Of a stretch of 64,000 nucleotides of DNA, positions 32,677 through 41,968 are shown piece by piece. The notes beneath the pieces are model-generated. The model was not told the origin of the DNA and did not search any database. It saw nothing but the letters and a program-made list of their open reading frames with translations. Numbering within the stretch: position 1 is the first letter of the stretch; the number at the start of each line of letters is the position of its first letter. The stretch comes from a gamma proteobacterium HIMB55 (lineage in GTDB: Bacteria; Pseudomonadota; Gammaproteobacteria; Pseudomonadales; Halieaceae), in assembly GCA_000227505.4 (NCBI GenBank), contig AGIF02000001.1, positions 2,672,989 to 2,736,988 of the forward strand, written 5' to 3'. The translations under genes were made by a program, and so were the position numbers.

Positions 32677-33465
32677 TCAGGGGCTGATTGTCTCAGCGGC
32701 ACTGCCGTAAACAACACCGCCGTCAACAGCAATGGTCTCGCCAACTACGTAATCACCGCTGCGCGCCGCGAGGTAGATCGCAACCGCCGCCATATCCTCG
32801 TCGCGACCAATACGGCCCGAAGGAACGCCATTACCCACGGCATCGCCAAAGTCACGAGCTGCCTTGTTCATTTCCGATGCGAAGGCACCGGGTGCGATGG
32901 CTGTTACGTTGATGCTGTCTTTGATGAGTCGCGTTGCCATGCGGCGCGTTAACTGAATAACCGCAGCCTTTGAGGCCTGATAGCTATAGGTTTCCCAGGG
33001 GTTGATACGGATGCCATCGATTGACGCGATGTTGATGACCTTACCGGGCTGCTCGTGAGAGGCGGCTGCCTTGAGTGGACCGTGCAGGGCTTGAGTCAAA
33101 AAGAACAGCGATTTGACGTTGAGATCCATGACTTTGTCCCACCCACTCTCAGGGAAGGTCGAGAAGTCTTCACCCCAGGCGGCACCTGCATTGTTCACCA
33201 AAATATCGAGCGAATTCTCGTGCGAAAAATAGGCGTCTGCGAGCATTTGGCAGCCAGCAACGGTGCTAACGTCCTGAGGCAGTGAGATGCAGTTGGGACC
33301 CAACTCTTCGGCGACGGCGTCGCAAACGTCGGCTTTACGCGACGAGATATAAACCTTAGCGCCTTGGGCAATGAAGCCTGCAGCGATCATTTTACCGATA
33401 CCACGAGATCCGCCAGTCACTAGTGCTGTGCGTCCTTCCAGAGAAAAAAGCGTTGATGTATCCAT
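32677..33465 (-). CDS. Short-chain dehydrogenase/reductase (first)
   Basis: 262 residues of the classical SDR family: cofactor motif TGGSRGIG near residue 17, NNAGAAWG near 95, and the catalytic Tyr-x3-Lys in YSYQASKAA near 165, with the Ser in NIASIDG. An Arg after the first strand (SSRKAD) suggests NADP preference. The substrate is unknown; FabG-like ketoacyl or alcohol substrates are possible. It precedes the MFS transporter on the same strand, which ends 76 bases before this gene's start side. Confidence 0.9.
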   Translation of the reverse strand: MDTSTLFSLEGRTALVTGGSRGIGKMIAAGFIAQGAKVYISSRKADVCDAVAEELGPNCISLPQDVSTVAGCQMLADAYFSHENSLDILVNNAGAAWGEDFSTFPESGWDKVMDLNVKSLFFLTQALHGPLKAAASHEQPGKVINIASIDGIRINPWETYSYQASKAAVIQLTRRMATRLIKDSINVTAIAPGAFASEMNKAARDFGDAVGNGVPSGRIGRDEDMAAVAIYLAARSGDYVVGETIAVDGGVVYGSAAETISP

Positions 33466-33540
33466 TGAGTAAGTTTCCCAGAGTCTTTTATTAATGATGA
33501 GGTTATCTAACCACGGATCATTTCTGGAGACACCCGATAC

Positions 33541-34677
33541 CTAGTCAATAACCAATATTTTTCTCGTCCGGAGGTAAGTTCGAAGCATGATGGTTACCGA
33601 GAGGGCGCTTGCTGATGCGAGCGTAAGCAGCACCGCAATGTCACCAAAGATGGGCCATATCCAGCCAAGTAGCCAAGGCCCCACGGTTGCGCCGGTAATT
33701 GCGCTTAGGAGGAGCTTGGCGCCCAGCGCAGTGCCCCCGTGTCCGGTCATCAGCATCCACGCATAGGCATTGGGAAATATTAGGCCCATGAACGCGCCGA
33801 TGAAGCTGGTCTCCGAGAGAGGAATAAAGCCCGTACTCACCAAGAGGAGTGAGGTGAAGACGCCGCATAGGCCAATGAGCGCAAACCCAAGCGTTGTAAT
33901 CCATGTTGCAAGCGCTGCCGCACCGAGTCGAACAACGACGAACCATCCGAAAAATGCTGCCATGTAACTGGCCCCAATAAATTCGTTGTCAGAGGTTTTG
34001 GCTAGGAGCGAGGGCATCCAATAGGTGAGCCCTGCTTCTAAAAACAGAATCAGAAACGCTGTGACGAGTAAGGGGGCTACCCTGCTTGTGCCGCTATCTC
34101 CGCTTGCGATGGAGGGTAGATTGCTGGGAACGCGGTCATCAATGCCCCACGCGCCAATCATCACTACGAGCGAGATCACAGCAATGGCAAGGAATACCTC
34201 GGTACCGGAATACATACCTGTGCTTACTAGCCACGGCGCCGCGACGGCGCCGAGGCCGTAGGTGGCGTTCAGGACGTTCAAAAGCCCGGCATTTTTTTGA
34301 GAGAAGTGCGTTACGAAGAGCGTATTGAAGGACATCGATAGCCCGCCAAAGCCAATACCGAGCAGGGGTGCTGCTACCAGTTTTAATGTCCACGATTCGC
34401 CAAAGACGACGAGAAAGCCACCAGCACCGAGGGCGAGGCTCGCCATGGCAATACGTTTGTTATTTCGTTTTTCTAGCCAGCCGATGAGTGCGGAGCCTGT
34501 GACGATGGCGGAGCCGACGCCATGAAGAGCGAAGAACAGACCCAATTCTTCAGGTGAGCGGCTCAGTTGTGCGCCAAGCTCTGCAACAAACAAACCCAAA
34601 ATTCCTTGCTCGAGGCCAATGAGCACGAATGCCAGGAAGCCAAAAATAAGAATACGGCGGGTTGGAATCGTTAGCAT
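33541..34677 (-). CDS. MFS transporter
   Basis: 378 residues with about 12 membrane helices, a compact major facilitator protein. The loop between helices 2 and 3 holds LIGWLEKRNNKR, the degenerate form of the MFS motif A. The substrate is not evident. The gene lies upstream of the SDR gene on the same strand, with a 75-base gap, so the transporter and the dehydrogenase may work on one compound. It is divergent from the ArsC-like gene. Confidence 0.85.
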   Translation of the reverse strand: MLTIPTRRILIFGFLAFVLIGLEQGILGLFVAELGAQLSRSPEELGLFFALHGVGSAIVTGSALIGWLEKRNNKRIAMASLALGAGGFLVVFGESWTLKLVAAPLLGIGFGGLSMSFNTLFVTHFSQKNAGLLNVLNATYGLGAVAAPWLVSTGMYSGTEVFLAIAVISLVVMIGAWGIDDRVPSNLPSIASGDSGTSRVAPLLVTAFLILFLEAGLTYWMPSLLAKTSDNEFIGASYMAAFFGWFVVVRLGAAALATWITTLGFALIGLCGVFTSLLLVSTGFIPLSETSFIGAFMGLIFPNAYAWMLMTGHGGTALGAKLLLSAITGATVGPWLLGWIWPIFGDIAVLLTLASASALSVTIMLRTYLRTRKILVID

Positions 34678-34751
34678 GAGGCCTACGTATCATTAATTGG
34701 TAACACGCGTGGGTTACCGTCAGAACAATGGGCCGGAAAGAGTACAGCTAG

Positions 34752-35180
34752 GTGGAAGGACGCTCAAAGATTTTATTTGTTTGCACGCACAATCGATGTC
34801 GTAGCGTACTCGGTGAGGTTATTGCTAACACAAAGTACGGTGATGTTTTCGAGGCGTATAGCGCGGGTAGTGCCCCCGCAGGCGAGGTGCATCCATTAAC
34901 CCTTCGTTATCTAAAGGCCCGCGATTTACCCGTTGCGCGGCTCAAAAGTCAGTCCTGGGATGACTTTGAGGACAAAGGTTTGGATCTTGTCATTACCGTA
35001 TGTGACAGCGCCGCAAACGAGATCTGCCCGCTTTGGATGGGCGAAACCCCCCGGCTGCACTGGGGAATGCCCGACCCATCAAGGGTCGAAGGGAGCGAGC
35101 GAGAGGTGGAACGCGCTTTTTACGATGTCATGGACGCACTCGATGCGAAATTATCCGAGTTGCGCGCCACGATCCGCTGA
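34752..35180 (+). CDS. Arsenate reductase-like / low-molecular-weight phosphatase family protein
   Basis: 142 residues of the LMW-PTP fold. The phosphate or arsenate loop is CTHNRCRS near residue 11, and a redox pair lies in TVCDSAANEICPLW (two cysteines seven apart), as in thioredoxin-linked ArsC. The HWGMPDPS segment carries the acid Asp. This supports arsenate reduction rather than tyrosine phosphatase activity. The start is GTG. No arsR or arsenite pump is adjacent, so its physiological role is inferred from family alone. Confidence 0.82.
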   Translation: MEGRSKILFVCTHNRCRSVLGEVIANTKYGDVFEAYSAGSAPAGEVHPLTLRYLKARDLPVARLKSQSWDDFEDKGLDLVITVCDSAANEICPLWMGETPRLHWGMPDPSRVEGSEREVERAFYDVMDALDAKLSELRATIR

Positions 35181-35234
35181 ACGTATCGCAGCTTAAAGTG
35201 GGCGTCGCTAGAGCGTCCGTTTTGGCGGGGCTGT

Positions 35235-35306
35235 CTATAAAACCCCGCTTGGCTATAAAACCCCGCTTGGCTATAAAACCCCGCTTGGCTATAAGACCCC
35301 GTTTGG
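35235..35306. repeat. Four tandem copies of an 18-bp unit
   Basis: CTATAAAACCCCGCTTGG occurs three times exactly and a fourth time with two changes (A to G, C to T). It lies between the ArsC-like gene and the second SDR gene. Just after it come more short palindromes (CGGCT...AGCCG and CGACT...AGTCG). The first copy can also pair its CCCCGC with GCGGGG at 35225-35230 in a terminator-like stem that lacks a T run. It is the largest tandem repeat in the window. Confidence 0.93.
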
Positions 35307-35377
35307 CTCTTAAGAGGTGATCGGCTATTAACAGCCGACTCCCTATTTAAAGTCGGTTGGCCGTATAAAAAGGTCTG

Positions 35378-36283
35378 CTACTTAAACACGTCTGGGTTGG
35401 TAACACTTGACGTGACGTCGCCCACAATTGGGCTTTTCTCAGCACTCTCGAAGCAGCGATCGATCATCGCGTAGCGCTCGCTAACGCCGCCTCTGAACGA
35501 CGGGTGCGTGAAGATATAGATATCGCCTGCCTTGAGAGACTCGATTACGCGTGCTGCGAGTACATCGGGATCAATGCCATTTTTCACTTCGTTCGAGATG
35601 CCCACCGACATGGTTTCAGGGTCGAGATCCTCATCTGATCTCACGAGATCTCTGTGGCTCGCATCGTAGTCCTCGGGTCGGACGCGATCTGATAAGTAAA
35701 TGCGCGTTTTTACAAACCCGGGGCACAGTGCCGCGACATGAATGCCAAACGGAGCAAGCTCCATTGCCCACCCTTCGGAGAGGCCAGCCACAGCGAGCTT
35801 TGTAGCGTTGTAGGCACCGCCATAAGGGAATCCATTCATGCCCGCCATGGATGCAACATTTAAAATCCAACCACCGCCAGCGGCCTTGATATGCGGCACC
35901 ATGGTTTTGACGCCGAAGACCACGCCCATCAAATTCACGTCGATGGTCCAGCGCCAATCTTCTGCTGATTGCTCCTCAATGGGGCCGCTAGAACCACCAC
36001 CGCCGACCCCCGCGTTGTTCATGACAGCGTGGATGGCGCCGAACTTATTTAAGGCTGCAGCGGCGACGCGCTCCCATTCACTCTCTTTACGTGCGTCCGC
36101 TTCCATAGCGAGCACTGCGATACCTTGCTCGGAGAGTGTGGCCTCTGCCTTGCTGAGCATATCTGTTGAGACGTCGGTGATAACGACGTTCATACCCTCG
36201 CGTCCTACAGCCTGCGCCACCGCAAAACCAATGCCCTCTGCACCGCCAGACACGACGACTGTTTTTCCTGAAAATAATTCCAT
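35378..36283 (-). CDS. Short-chain dehydrogenase/reductase (second)
   Basis: 301 residues with the SDR cofactor loop SGGAEGIG near residue 12, an Asp after the second strand (ITDVS) suggesting NAD preference, NNAGVGGG near 90, the Ser in VASMAG and the catalytic YNATK near 162. The C-terminal 80 residues extend beyond the core and include LKAGDIYIFTHPSFR, typical of a group of long SDRs in marine gammaproteobacteria. The ribosome site GGGAG is clear. The substrate is unknown. Confidence 0.9.
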   Translation of the reverse strand: MELFSGKTVVVSGGAEGIGFAVAQAVGREGMNVVITDVSTDMLSKAEATLSEQGIAVLAMEADARKESEWERVAAAALNKFGAIHAVMNNAGVGGGGSSGPIEEQSAEDWRWTIDVNLMGVVFGVKTMVPHIKAAGGGWILNVASMAGMNGFPYGGAYNATKLAVAGLSEGWAMELAPFGIHVAALCPGFVKTRIYLSDRVRPEDYDASHRDLVRSDEDLDPETMSVGISNEVKNGIDPDVLAARVIESLKAGDIYIFTHPSFRGGVSERYAMIDRCFESAEKSPIVGDVTSSVTNPDVFK

Positions 36284-36351
36284 TTCACGCTCCCGCTAGG
36301 GTTTTCTATTATTTTGAGCGAATCAGCTTACCGCACTGTCTGAGCTTTCAC

Positions 36352-39300
36352 TCACTCAAGATTGAATAAATCCGTATTGCCACCGAGTGCGGTGATGTTG
36401 TCGGTGATGGTGTGCTCGCGAACCAGTCGCTTCAAATAGTCGGGACCACCTGCTTTTGGACCGGTCCCCGACAAACCGTGGCCGCCGAATGGGTTGCTGC
36501 CAACCACCGCGCCTACTGTGTCACGATTGATATAGAGGTTTCCAATAAGGGCCTCGTTTTCTAGCCGTTCGTGGAGCCCGTGGAGTCGGCTGTGCACCCC
36601 CATGGTCAGTGCAAAGTCAGAGGCTCGGATATCGTCGATGATGCGCGAAAGCGTCTCTGCGTTGTAGCGAATCACATGCAAGATAGGGCCAAAAACTTCT
36701 TGCGTTAGCTCGTCTAGCGAATCGATCTCCCAGGCTTGCGGTGCGACAAAAAAGCCATTGTTCTGCTCTGTGGGCAAGGGTGCGATCGCAAGGCGCGTGG
36801 CATGTGTCTCCAACGCCGAAATATGCTGGTTAATAACTCGCTGCGCATCGCCATCGATAACCGGGCCAATATCGCTTGAGAGGCTGCAAGGATCACCCAA
36901 AACCAGCTCCGCCATTGCCCCTTGCAGAAGCTCGATCATTTTGTCGGCAACATCGCTTTGCAAATAGAGAACACGCAGTGCCGAGCATCGCTGTCCTGCT
37001 GATCGGAAGGCGGACGTGATGACATCATCGACGACCTGCTCGGGAAGCGCGGTCGAGTCGACTATCATGCAGTTGATCCCACCCGTCTCGGCTACTAGGG
37101 GCGTAATCGCGCCAGGTCTTGCAGCCAGCGCGCGATTAATCGTCGTAGCCGTCGCGTGGCTGCCGGTGAATGAGACGCCCTTTATGCGCGCGTCTGGCAA
37201 TAAGTGCTCGCCACTCGTAGGTCCATCCCCGTTTAGGATGTGCAACACATCAGATGGAAATCCTGCGCCTCGAAAGAGTCGCTCGGCGTAAAGCGCCACC
37301 AGAGGTGTTTGCTCTGCAGGCTTGGCAATGACGGTGTTACCCACTGCGAGATTCGCCGTGATCTGCCCTATGAAAATCGCTAATGGGAAGTTCCATGGGC
37401 TGATACAGAGCCACGGACCGCTCGCGTGGTAACGCAAACGATTGGCCTCGCCGGTAACGCCGGGTAGTTCGATTTCCGAGTCCATGAGCACTTCTGCCTG
37501 AGCTGCGTAGTAGCGGCAGAAATCAACAGCCTCGCGGACCTCATCGACACCATCATTCAGTGTTCGACCCGCTTCTAGCGCGATTAGCGAGGCGAGTTCG
37601 AGTGTATGTTTCTCTAACAACGTGGCCAGATTCCGGAGCAAGTCGCCACGGTGTTTTGCAGACAGCCTGGACCATTCAAAAAATGCGCTAGCAGCCGCGT
37701 TTACAGCCTGATCAAAATTTTCTGCGCTCGCAGATCGAAAACGGCCAATGGCCTCGCCGCTCGTGGGCGAGAAAGACACGCTGTCTGTCGAATCAACCGT
37801 ATCTTTTGCAACGGCAAGCACACATTTTTGTGCTCGCTCTGCGACCACCTCTTGGCCCATTTCAGCGATCAAATCACGATCATCGAGGTCGAAGCCTTTC
37901 GAAGCGGTCCATGGAATCTGAGCGCTCGAGAAAATGGCCTTGGGTAGGGGGATTCGAGATGCTTCTGAGGCGGGTTGAATACGAGATTCTGAAGCAGAAG
38001 TCGATGACGTATTGTCGTTATCAAACTCAATCAGTTGGGCGAATGGGTCAGCGATAAGTTCATCTACGGGAAGTTCTTTGTCTAGAAACCGGTTAACGAA
38101 CGAGCTATTGGCACCGTTTTCTAGAAGTCTTCTCACAAGATAGGGCAGCAAGTCCTCGTGTTGCCCCACGGGTGCATAGGTTCGAACTTGGATGCCTGGG
38201 TAATTCTCTTGAACGAGGGTGTACAACAGATCACCCATACCGTGAAGCTTCTGCAGTTCGAATGAAGCATCGCGATTCTGTGTCGCTTCAATGACCTGGG
38301 CCACAGAACGTGCATTGTGCGTGGCGAACTGACAATAGATTCGATCGCTGCTCAACAATGTGTGCATGCAGGCCTCATACGAGAGGTCGGTATGCGCCTT
38401 ATCTGTAAATACGGGATAGTCCTCGAGACCCAGCTGCTGGGCTATTTTAATCTCTGTGTCCCAGTAAGCGCCTTTAACGAGTCGCACCATGAACCCGAGC
38501 GGTCTGTTAGAAGCGAGCCCGACAAGCCATTGAGCCACCGCGATAGATCGCTTTTGGTAGGCCTGCAATACAAAACCTAAGCCGTTCCAATCAGCGAGAT
38601 CCTGATGGTTGCAGAGCCACTCGAACACATCCATCGACAGCTCAAGCCGTGAGCACTCCTCCGCATCGAGGCTCATTCCCATGCCGTAGCTCTTTGCAAG
38701 TTTGGCGAGCGTGAGCACTTTGTCTTGAAGCGCGGGAAGGCATTTAGCTTTCTGGCTCTCGGTAAATCGTGGGTGTAAAGCGGATAGCTTGACCGAAACA
38801 TTGTGGTTTTCTCGCACGCTCGTCCCTGTGCAGGCCTCACCGACGCTATGAATCGCTGCCTCGTAGCTTTGGAAGTACCTCTCTGCATCCGCAGCGGTCC
38901 GTGCGCCCTCGCCGAGCATATCGAAACTGCAGAGCACATTCTGGCGTTTCGCCCGCGATAGTGCGGCGTCAATATCTCTGCCGAGCACGAACTGGCCACC
39001 TAAAATTTTCATCGCCTGAAGCGTTGCTAGACGAACGGTTGGTTCACCAATACGCGTGACAAGATTCGAGAGCCAGTTTGCGGGAAACGCCGAGCCAGAG
39101 GATGATTTGCCGACAAGTTTTCCAGCTAACATCAAGCCCCACACGGAGGCATTCACCAGTTGTGAGTCAGAGGCGCTCTCGTGCGCACCCCAGTTTCCCT
39201 CGTTAATCTTTTCAGCGATTAGCGCGTCGAGGGTTGCATCGTCGGGCACGCGAAGCAGCGCCTCAGCGAGACACATAAGTGCAATGCCCTCGCTATTTGA

Positions 39301-39525
39301 CAGACCAAATTCACGGAGAAACGCATCGAGGGTACCTGATTCGTCAGAGCGCTCACGGCTTTTTATGACAAGGTTGCGAGCAATCGCCGCGACCCTCTCT
39401 CGTCGATCCAATGCGCGCAATACAGTAGTCTCGATAGCTTGAAGCGCCGAGGCGGTAGTTGCGTAATGTAGTGCTCGTGTCTCTGCTCTGTAAGTTTCGG
39501 CCATACTCATTCCCAGTAATGTCAT
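36352..39525 (-). CDS. putA: Bifunctional proline dehydrogenase / glutamate-semialdehyde dehydrogenase
   Basis: PutA oxidises proline to pyrroline-5-carboxylate (FAD domain) and then to glutamate (NAD domain). The 1057 residues contain the proline dehydrogenase barrel (about 180-510, with DAEECSRLELSMD and VRLVKGAYWDTEIK) and the aldehyde dehydrogenase domain (about 590-1040), whose catalytic Cys is in SAGQRCSALR and whose Glu is in LVAETGG. The N-terminal ribbon-helix-helix repressor domain of long PutA proteins is absent, so this one is enzymatic only. ATG at 39525 has AAAGG five bases upstream. A longer frame to 39609 would overlap the divergent crotonase gene. Confidence 0.94.
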   Translation of the reverse strand: MTLLGMSMAETYRAETRALHYATTASALQAIETTVLRALDRRERVAAIARNLVIKSRERSDESGTLDAFLREFGLSNSEGIALMCLAEALLRVPDDATLDALIAEKINEGNWGAHESASDSQLVNASVWGLMLAGKLVGKSSSGSAFPANWLSNLVTRIGEPTVRLATLQAMKILGGQFVLGRDIDAALSRAKRQNVLCSFDMLGEGARTAADAERYFQSYEAAIHSVGEACTGTSVRENHNVSVKLSALHPRFTESQKAKCLPALQDKVLTLAKLAKSYGMGMSLDAEECSRLELSMDVFEWLCNHQDLADWNGLGFVLQAYQKRSIAVAQWLVGLASNRPLGFMVRLVKGAYWDTEIKIAQQLGLEDYPVFTDKAHTDLSYEACMHTLLSSDRIYCQFATHNARSVAQVIEATQNRDASFELQKLHGMGDLLYTLVQENYPGIQVRTYAPVGQHEDLLPYLVRRLLENGANSSFVNRFLDKELPVDELIADPFAQLIEFDNDNTSSTSASESRIQPASEASRIPLPKAIFSSAQIPWTASKGFDLDDRDLIAEMGQEVVAERAQKCVLAVAKDTVDSTDSVSFSPTSGEAIGRFRSASAENFDQAVNAAASAFFEWSRLSAKHRGDLLRNLATLLEKHTLELASLIALEAGRTLNDGVDEVREAVDFCRYYAAQAEVLMDSEIELPGVTGEANRLRYHASGPWLCISPWNFPLAIFIGQITANLAVGNTVIAKPAEQTPLVALYAERLFRGAGFPSDVLHILNGDGPTSGEHLLPDARIKGVSFTGSHATATTINRALAARPGAITPLVAETGGINCMIVDSTALPEQVVDDVITSAFRSAGQRCSALRVLYLQSDVADKMIELLQGAMAELVLGDPCSLSSDIGPVIDGDAQRVINQHISALETHATRLAIAPLPTEQNNGFFVAPQAWEIDSLDELTQEVFGPILHVIRYNAETLSRIIDDIRASDFALTMGVHSRLHGLHERLENEALIGNLYINRDTVGAVVGSNPFGGHGLSGTGPKAGGPDYLKRLVREHTITDNITALGGNTDLFNLE

Positions 39526-39598
39526 GGCGCCTTTGTTCTGTTTAAATATAGATCTAAGTAAGGCACAGCCAATAACACTAAATAGGTAAGGAGCTGCC

Positions 39599-40264
39599 AT
39601 GTCACTCACTCTGGACTTTCAAGACAACGTTGCCGTATTAACCCACGATGATGGAAAGCGGAATGCGTTTTCGCCGGATGCTATCCGTGATTTCAACGCA
39701 GCACTTGATGAGGTTGAAGCAAAAAAAGCGGCGCTTACTTGGGTGGGCCGAGAGGGCTGTTTTTCTGCAGGCTTTGATTTGAAAGTCATGGCAAGTGGCG
39801 ATGCTGATGCCGCAGCAGCCATGGTTAAGTCAGGCGGTGAGTTAGCGTTCCGTATTTTTACTTTCCCCCATCCGGTGGTTTGCGCAGTGACAGGCCATTG
39901 TTTGGCACTCGGATCGGTCATGCTCGTTTGCGCTGATAAGCGCATTGGTATCGAGGGTGATTACAAGTACGGCTTGAACGAGACAGCCATCGACATGGAT
40001 TTGCCGGCGTTTGGCTACGAGCCAGCGGTTTATCGCTTGGCAGAGGCACATCGATTTGAGTCCATTGTTGCTGCTCAGATTCACTCACCAGAATCGGCGA
40101 TGGAGGCGGGCTTCTTGGATGAGGTAGTAGCCCCTGATTCGCTTTTGGGTCGTGCTGTGGAGCACGCGGCTCGCTTGGGAGCGCTTCCTCAGCGTGCATT
40201 TGCCGCGAATAAGTTGCTGAGTCGTTCGATTCCGATCGAGCGGATTCGTGCGGCAATGGCTTAA
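39599..40264 (+). CDS. Crotonase/enoyl-CoA hydratase family protein, short
   Basis: 221 residues, shorter than the usual 255-260. The first oxyanion-hole segment GREGCFSAGFDLKVM and the second, GHCLALGSVMLVCAD, are present. The following region reads GLNETAIDMDLPAFGYEP, with a single Glu in place of the usual PE(I/V) motif. It acts on an unknown acyl-CoA. AAGGAG precedes the ATG. It is divergent from putA, and its downstream neighbour is the small membrane protein of the desaturase pair, 80 bases away. Confidence 0.87.
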   Translation: MSLTLDFQDNVAVLTHDDGKRNAFSPDAIRDFNAALDEVEAKKAALTWVGREGCFSAGFDLKVMASGDADAAAAMVKSGGELAFRIFTFPHPVVCAVTGHCLALGSVMLVCADKRIGIEGDYKYGLNETAIDMDLPAFGYEPAVYRLAEAHRFESIVAAQIHSPESAMEAGFLDEVVAPDSLLGRAVEHAARLGALPQRAFAANKLLSRSIPIERIRAAMA

Positions 40265-40344
40265 AAGCATCGCGGTGTTAGGCTTTGGATTTGCAATGCT
40301 AAGACGCAATGCAAACAACAGGATAATGAGGCTTAGTAGCTAAA

Positions 40345-40542
40345 ATGCTCACGAAATTGCTGACAGGTTTTTTAGGGGCGCTGCCTTTTTTCTTTGGCCT
40401 CGCGTTTTTAGCGCCGCTTGCAGTGCAGGTATTAGGCAACTTTGGAATCACTGCAATCGGCGGCGTTGATGCTTGGCCGATTGCATTGGTTGTCTTCGGC
40501 GTATGGGGAGGCTTAGCCACATGGAACGGACGATGGATTTAA
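40345..40542 (+). CDS. Small two-helix membrane protein
   Basis: 65 residues, almost entirely hydrophobic, with two membrane helices (about 5-31 and 44-58) and a short end NGRWI. I recognise no family. Its last 22 bases overlap the start of the desaturase gene, which points to co-translation and possibly a membrane partner of the desaturase. The ATG is preceded by a weak AGTAGC context. Confidence 0.6.
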   Translation: MLTKLLTGFLGALPFFFGLAFLAPLAVQVLGNFGITAIGGVDAWPIALVVFGVWGGLATWNGRWI

Positions 40543-41396
40543 CGGGAAAAACACCGCTTGAGCTCCGCGCTATGGAGCGTGAGATCGCAAAACAACATCT
40601 CGATAAGTTCCCTTATCTCTCGTTGGTATGGGGGCTGGGTAACTTCGTTTGCTGGCTCGCTGTGTGGTACTTGTGTCTGACAGGCATGATGCCTTTGTGG
40701 CTAGGTTTTGTTATCGCAACCGTCAATGTTGCTGCCTGCTATTTGCCGTCACATGAAGCTCAGCATTCGATTTTCGCCATGCCGGGCAAGAAAATGCGTT
40801 GGCTTAATGAGCTTGTTGGACATATCAGTCCCATCCCGCTAGTGCTGCCTTTCAAAGTGCTTCGCGCGACGCATATTGAGCACCACAAGCATTCAAATAA
40901 TCCCGAGCTTGACCCCGACTATACGCTTCATGCAGATACGACATGGGGTGCGATTTGGAAGAGCATTGAGTGGCGTCAACCCATGCCCAATGGTGAGCAG
41001 CATTCCTACATCACCTGCCTTCAGCGTATTGGGCAAGAGAACTTGATCCTCCATACGGTCCTCTACCGGTTGGTTTATTTGGGGATCCTTTGCGGCATGG
41101 CGCTCAATGGATTGGCTATTGAGGCGGCCTTGCTATGGTGGCTCCCGTGGCACATTGGCATCACCTATATCCATTTTTATCTTGCCTGGGCGCCCCACAA
41201 TCCAGGGTGTAGTGTTGGTCGCTACAGTGATACCAAATCCTTTAAATCGATCTTTGGAAATATCGGGTCTTCCGGCATGCAGTATCACGTTATTCACCAC
41301 CTGTACCCACGGATACCGCTGGTCCGTACTCCTGAGGCATACCGCCAAATGAAGCCGATTCTGAAGGCGCAAGGCGCGCAAGTAGACGCTCTTTGA
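40521..41396 (+). CDS. Membrane fatty acid desaturase family protein
   Basis: 291 residues with the three histidine boxes of membrane diiron desaturases: HEAQH (78-82), HIEHH (118-122) and HVIHH (256-260). Membrane helices lie before the first box and between the second and third. It could desaturate or hydroxylate a lipid or carotenoid; the HEAQHS / HIEHHKHSNNPELDPD pattern suggests a hydroxylase/ketolase-like branch as well as acyl desaturases. ATG at 40521 has GGAGG nine bases before it and lies inside the end of the upstream small gene. Electron donors are not encoded nearby. Confidence 0.82.
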   Translation: MERTMDLTGKTPLELRAMEREIAKQHLDKFPYLSLVWGLGNFVCWLAVWYLCLTGMMPLWLGFVIATVNVAACYLPSHEAQHSIFAMPGKKMRWLNELVGHISPIPLVLPFKVLRATHIEHHKHSNNPELDPDYTLHADTTWGAIWKSIEWRQPMPNGEQHSYITCLQRIGQENLILHTVLYRLVYLGILCGMALNGLAIEAALLWWLPWHIGITYIHFYLAWAPHNPGCSVGRYSDTKSFKSIFGNIGSSGMQYHVIHHLYPRIPLVRTPEAYRQMKPILKAQGAQVDAL

Positions 41397-41493
41397 TGAT
41401 TTAGGCGGTCACCTTTGCTGGCCCTGTAATAACTATCGCAGTAGGGTAAAGATCTAGGGTAAGCACCCGTTGATATCGAGTAGGGGGAAAACC

Positions 41494-41929
41494 ATGTCAC
41501 CAACTGGCCTGAGTTTTACCGCTAACGTTGACCGGCAGTTTCTGCGAGCGGTGAATCTGCTTGACCTCCCCCTTGGTTTGGCGCAACAAATTCGAACCTG
41601 CAATGCAACCTATACCGTTCGTTTTTCGGTGCGTCTGCGTGATCGAATTCATGTGTTCACAGGCCACCGCTCTGTGCACTCTGATCACGTGTCGCCGGTA
41701 AAGGGTGGCTCCGTTACTCGCTTGCAGTAAACCAAGACGAGGTTGAAGCGCTTGCAGCGCTGATGAGTTACAGCTCGTCCGCTCTGGCTTGGACGACACC
41801 ATGCGTGAGGCGCTGCAGGCTATGCGCACAAAGTGGCACGAGGACGATCGAGTCGAGGATCTTCGACTGGCCGCCTACCTAATTGCCGTAGAAAAAATAG
41901 CGCTTAGCTACCAATCGAAGTCGCTTTGA
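41494..41929 (+). pseudogene. Glutamate dehydrogenase remnant (internal deletion plus frameshift)
   Basis: The first frame gives an N-terminal GDH piece (MSPTGLSFTANVDRQFL, then LDLPLGLAQQIRTCN, VFTGHRSVHSDHVSPVKGG). After GGTGGC the next codon has lost one base (41710-41711), and the frame must shift to read RYSLAVNQDEVEALAALMSY. From about 41771 a third frame reads LVRSGLDDTMREAL up to the stop at 41929, the family's C-terminus. About 145 of some 420 or more residues remain; the catalytic Lys and the whole NAD domain are missing. The start ATG still has a strong GGGGG site. The family is the NAD-type Glu/Leu/Phe/Val dehydrogenase. Confidence 0.9.
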
Positions 41930-41968
41930 TTGGCCGCTAGCTGCAACAGATTGTTGTCGAGCGTCCGG

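Noticed and set aside
34025..34525. Open frames opposite the MFS transporter
   Set aside because: Composition is that of an antisense shadow, and the transporter on the other strand is certain.
35235..35306. Tandem 18-bp array as a CRISPR
   Set aside because: The copies are directly abutting with no spacers, and no cas genes are present.
39526..39609. Longer PutA start at 39609
   Set aside because: It would overlap the divergent crotonase start; ATG at 39525 has its own AAAGG site and the extension resembles no PutA domain.
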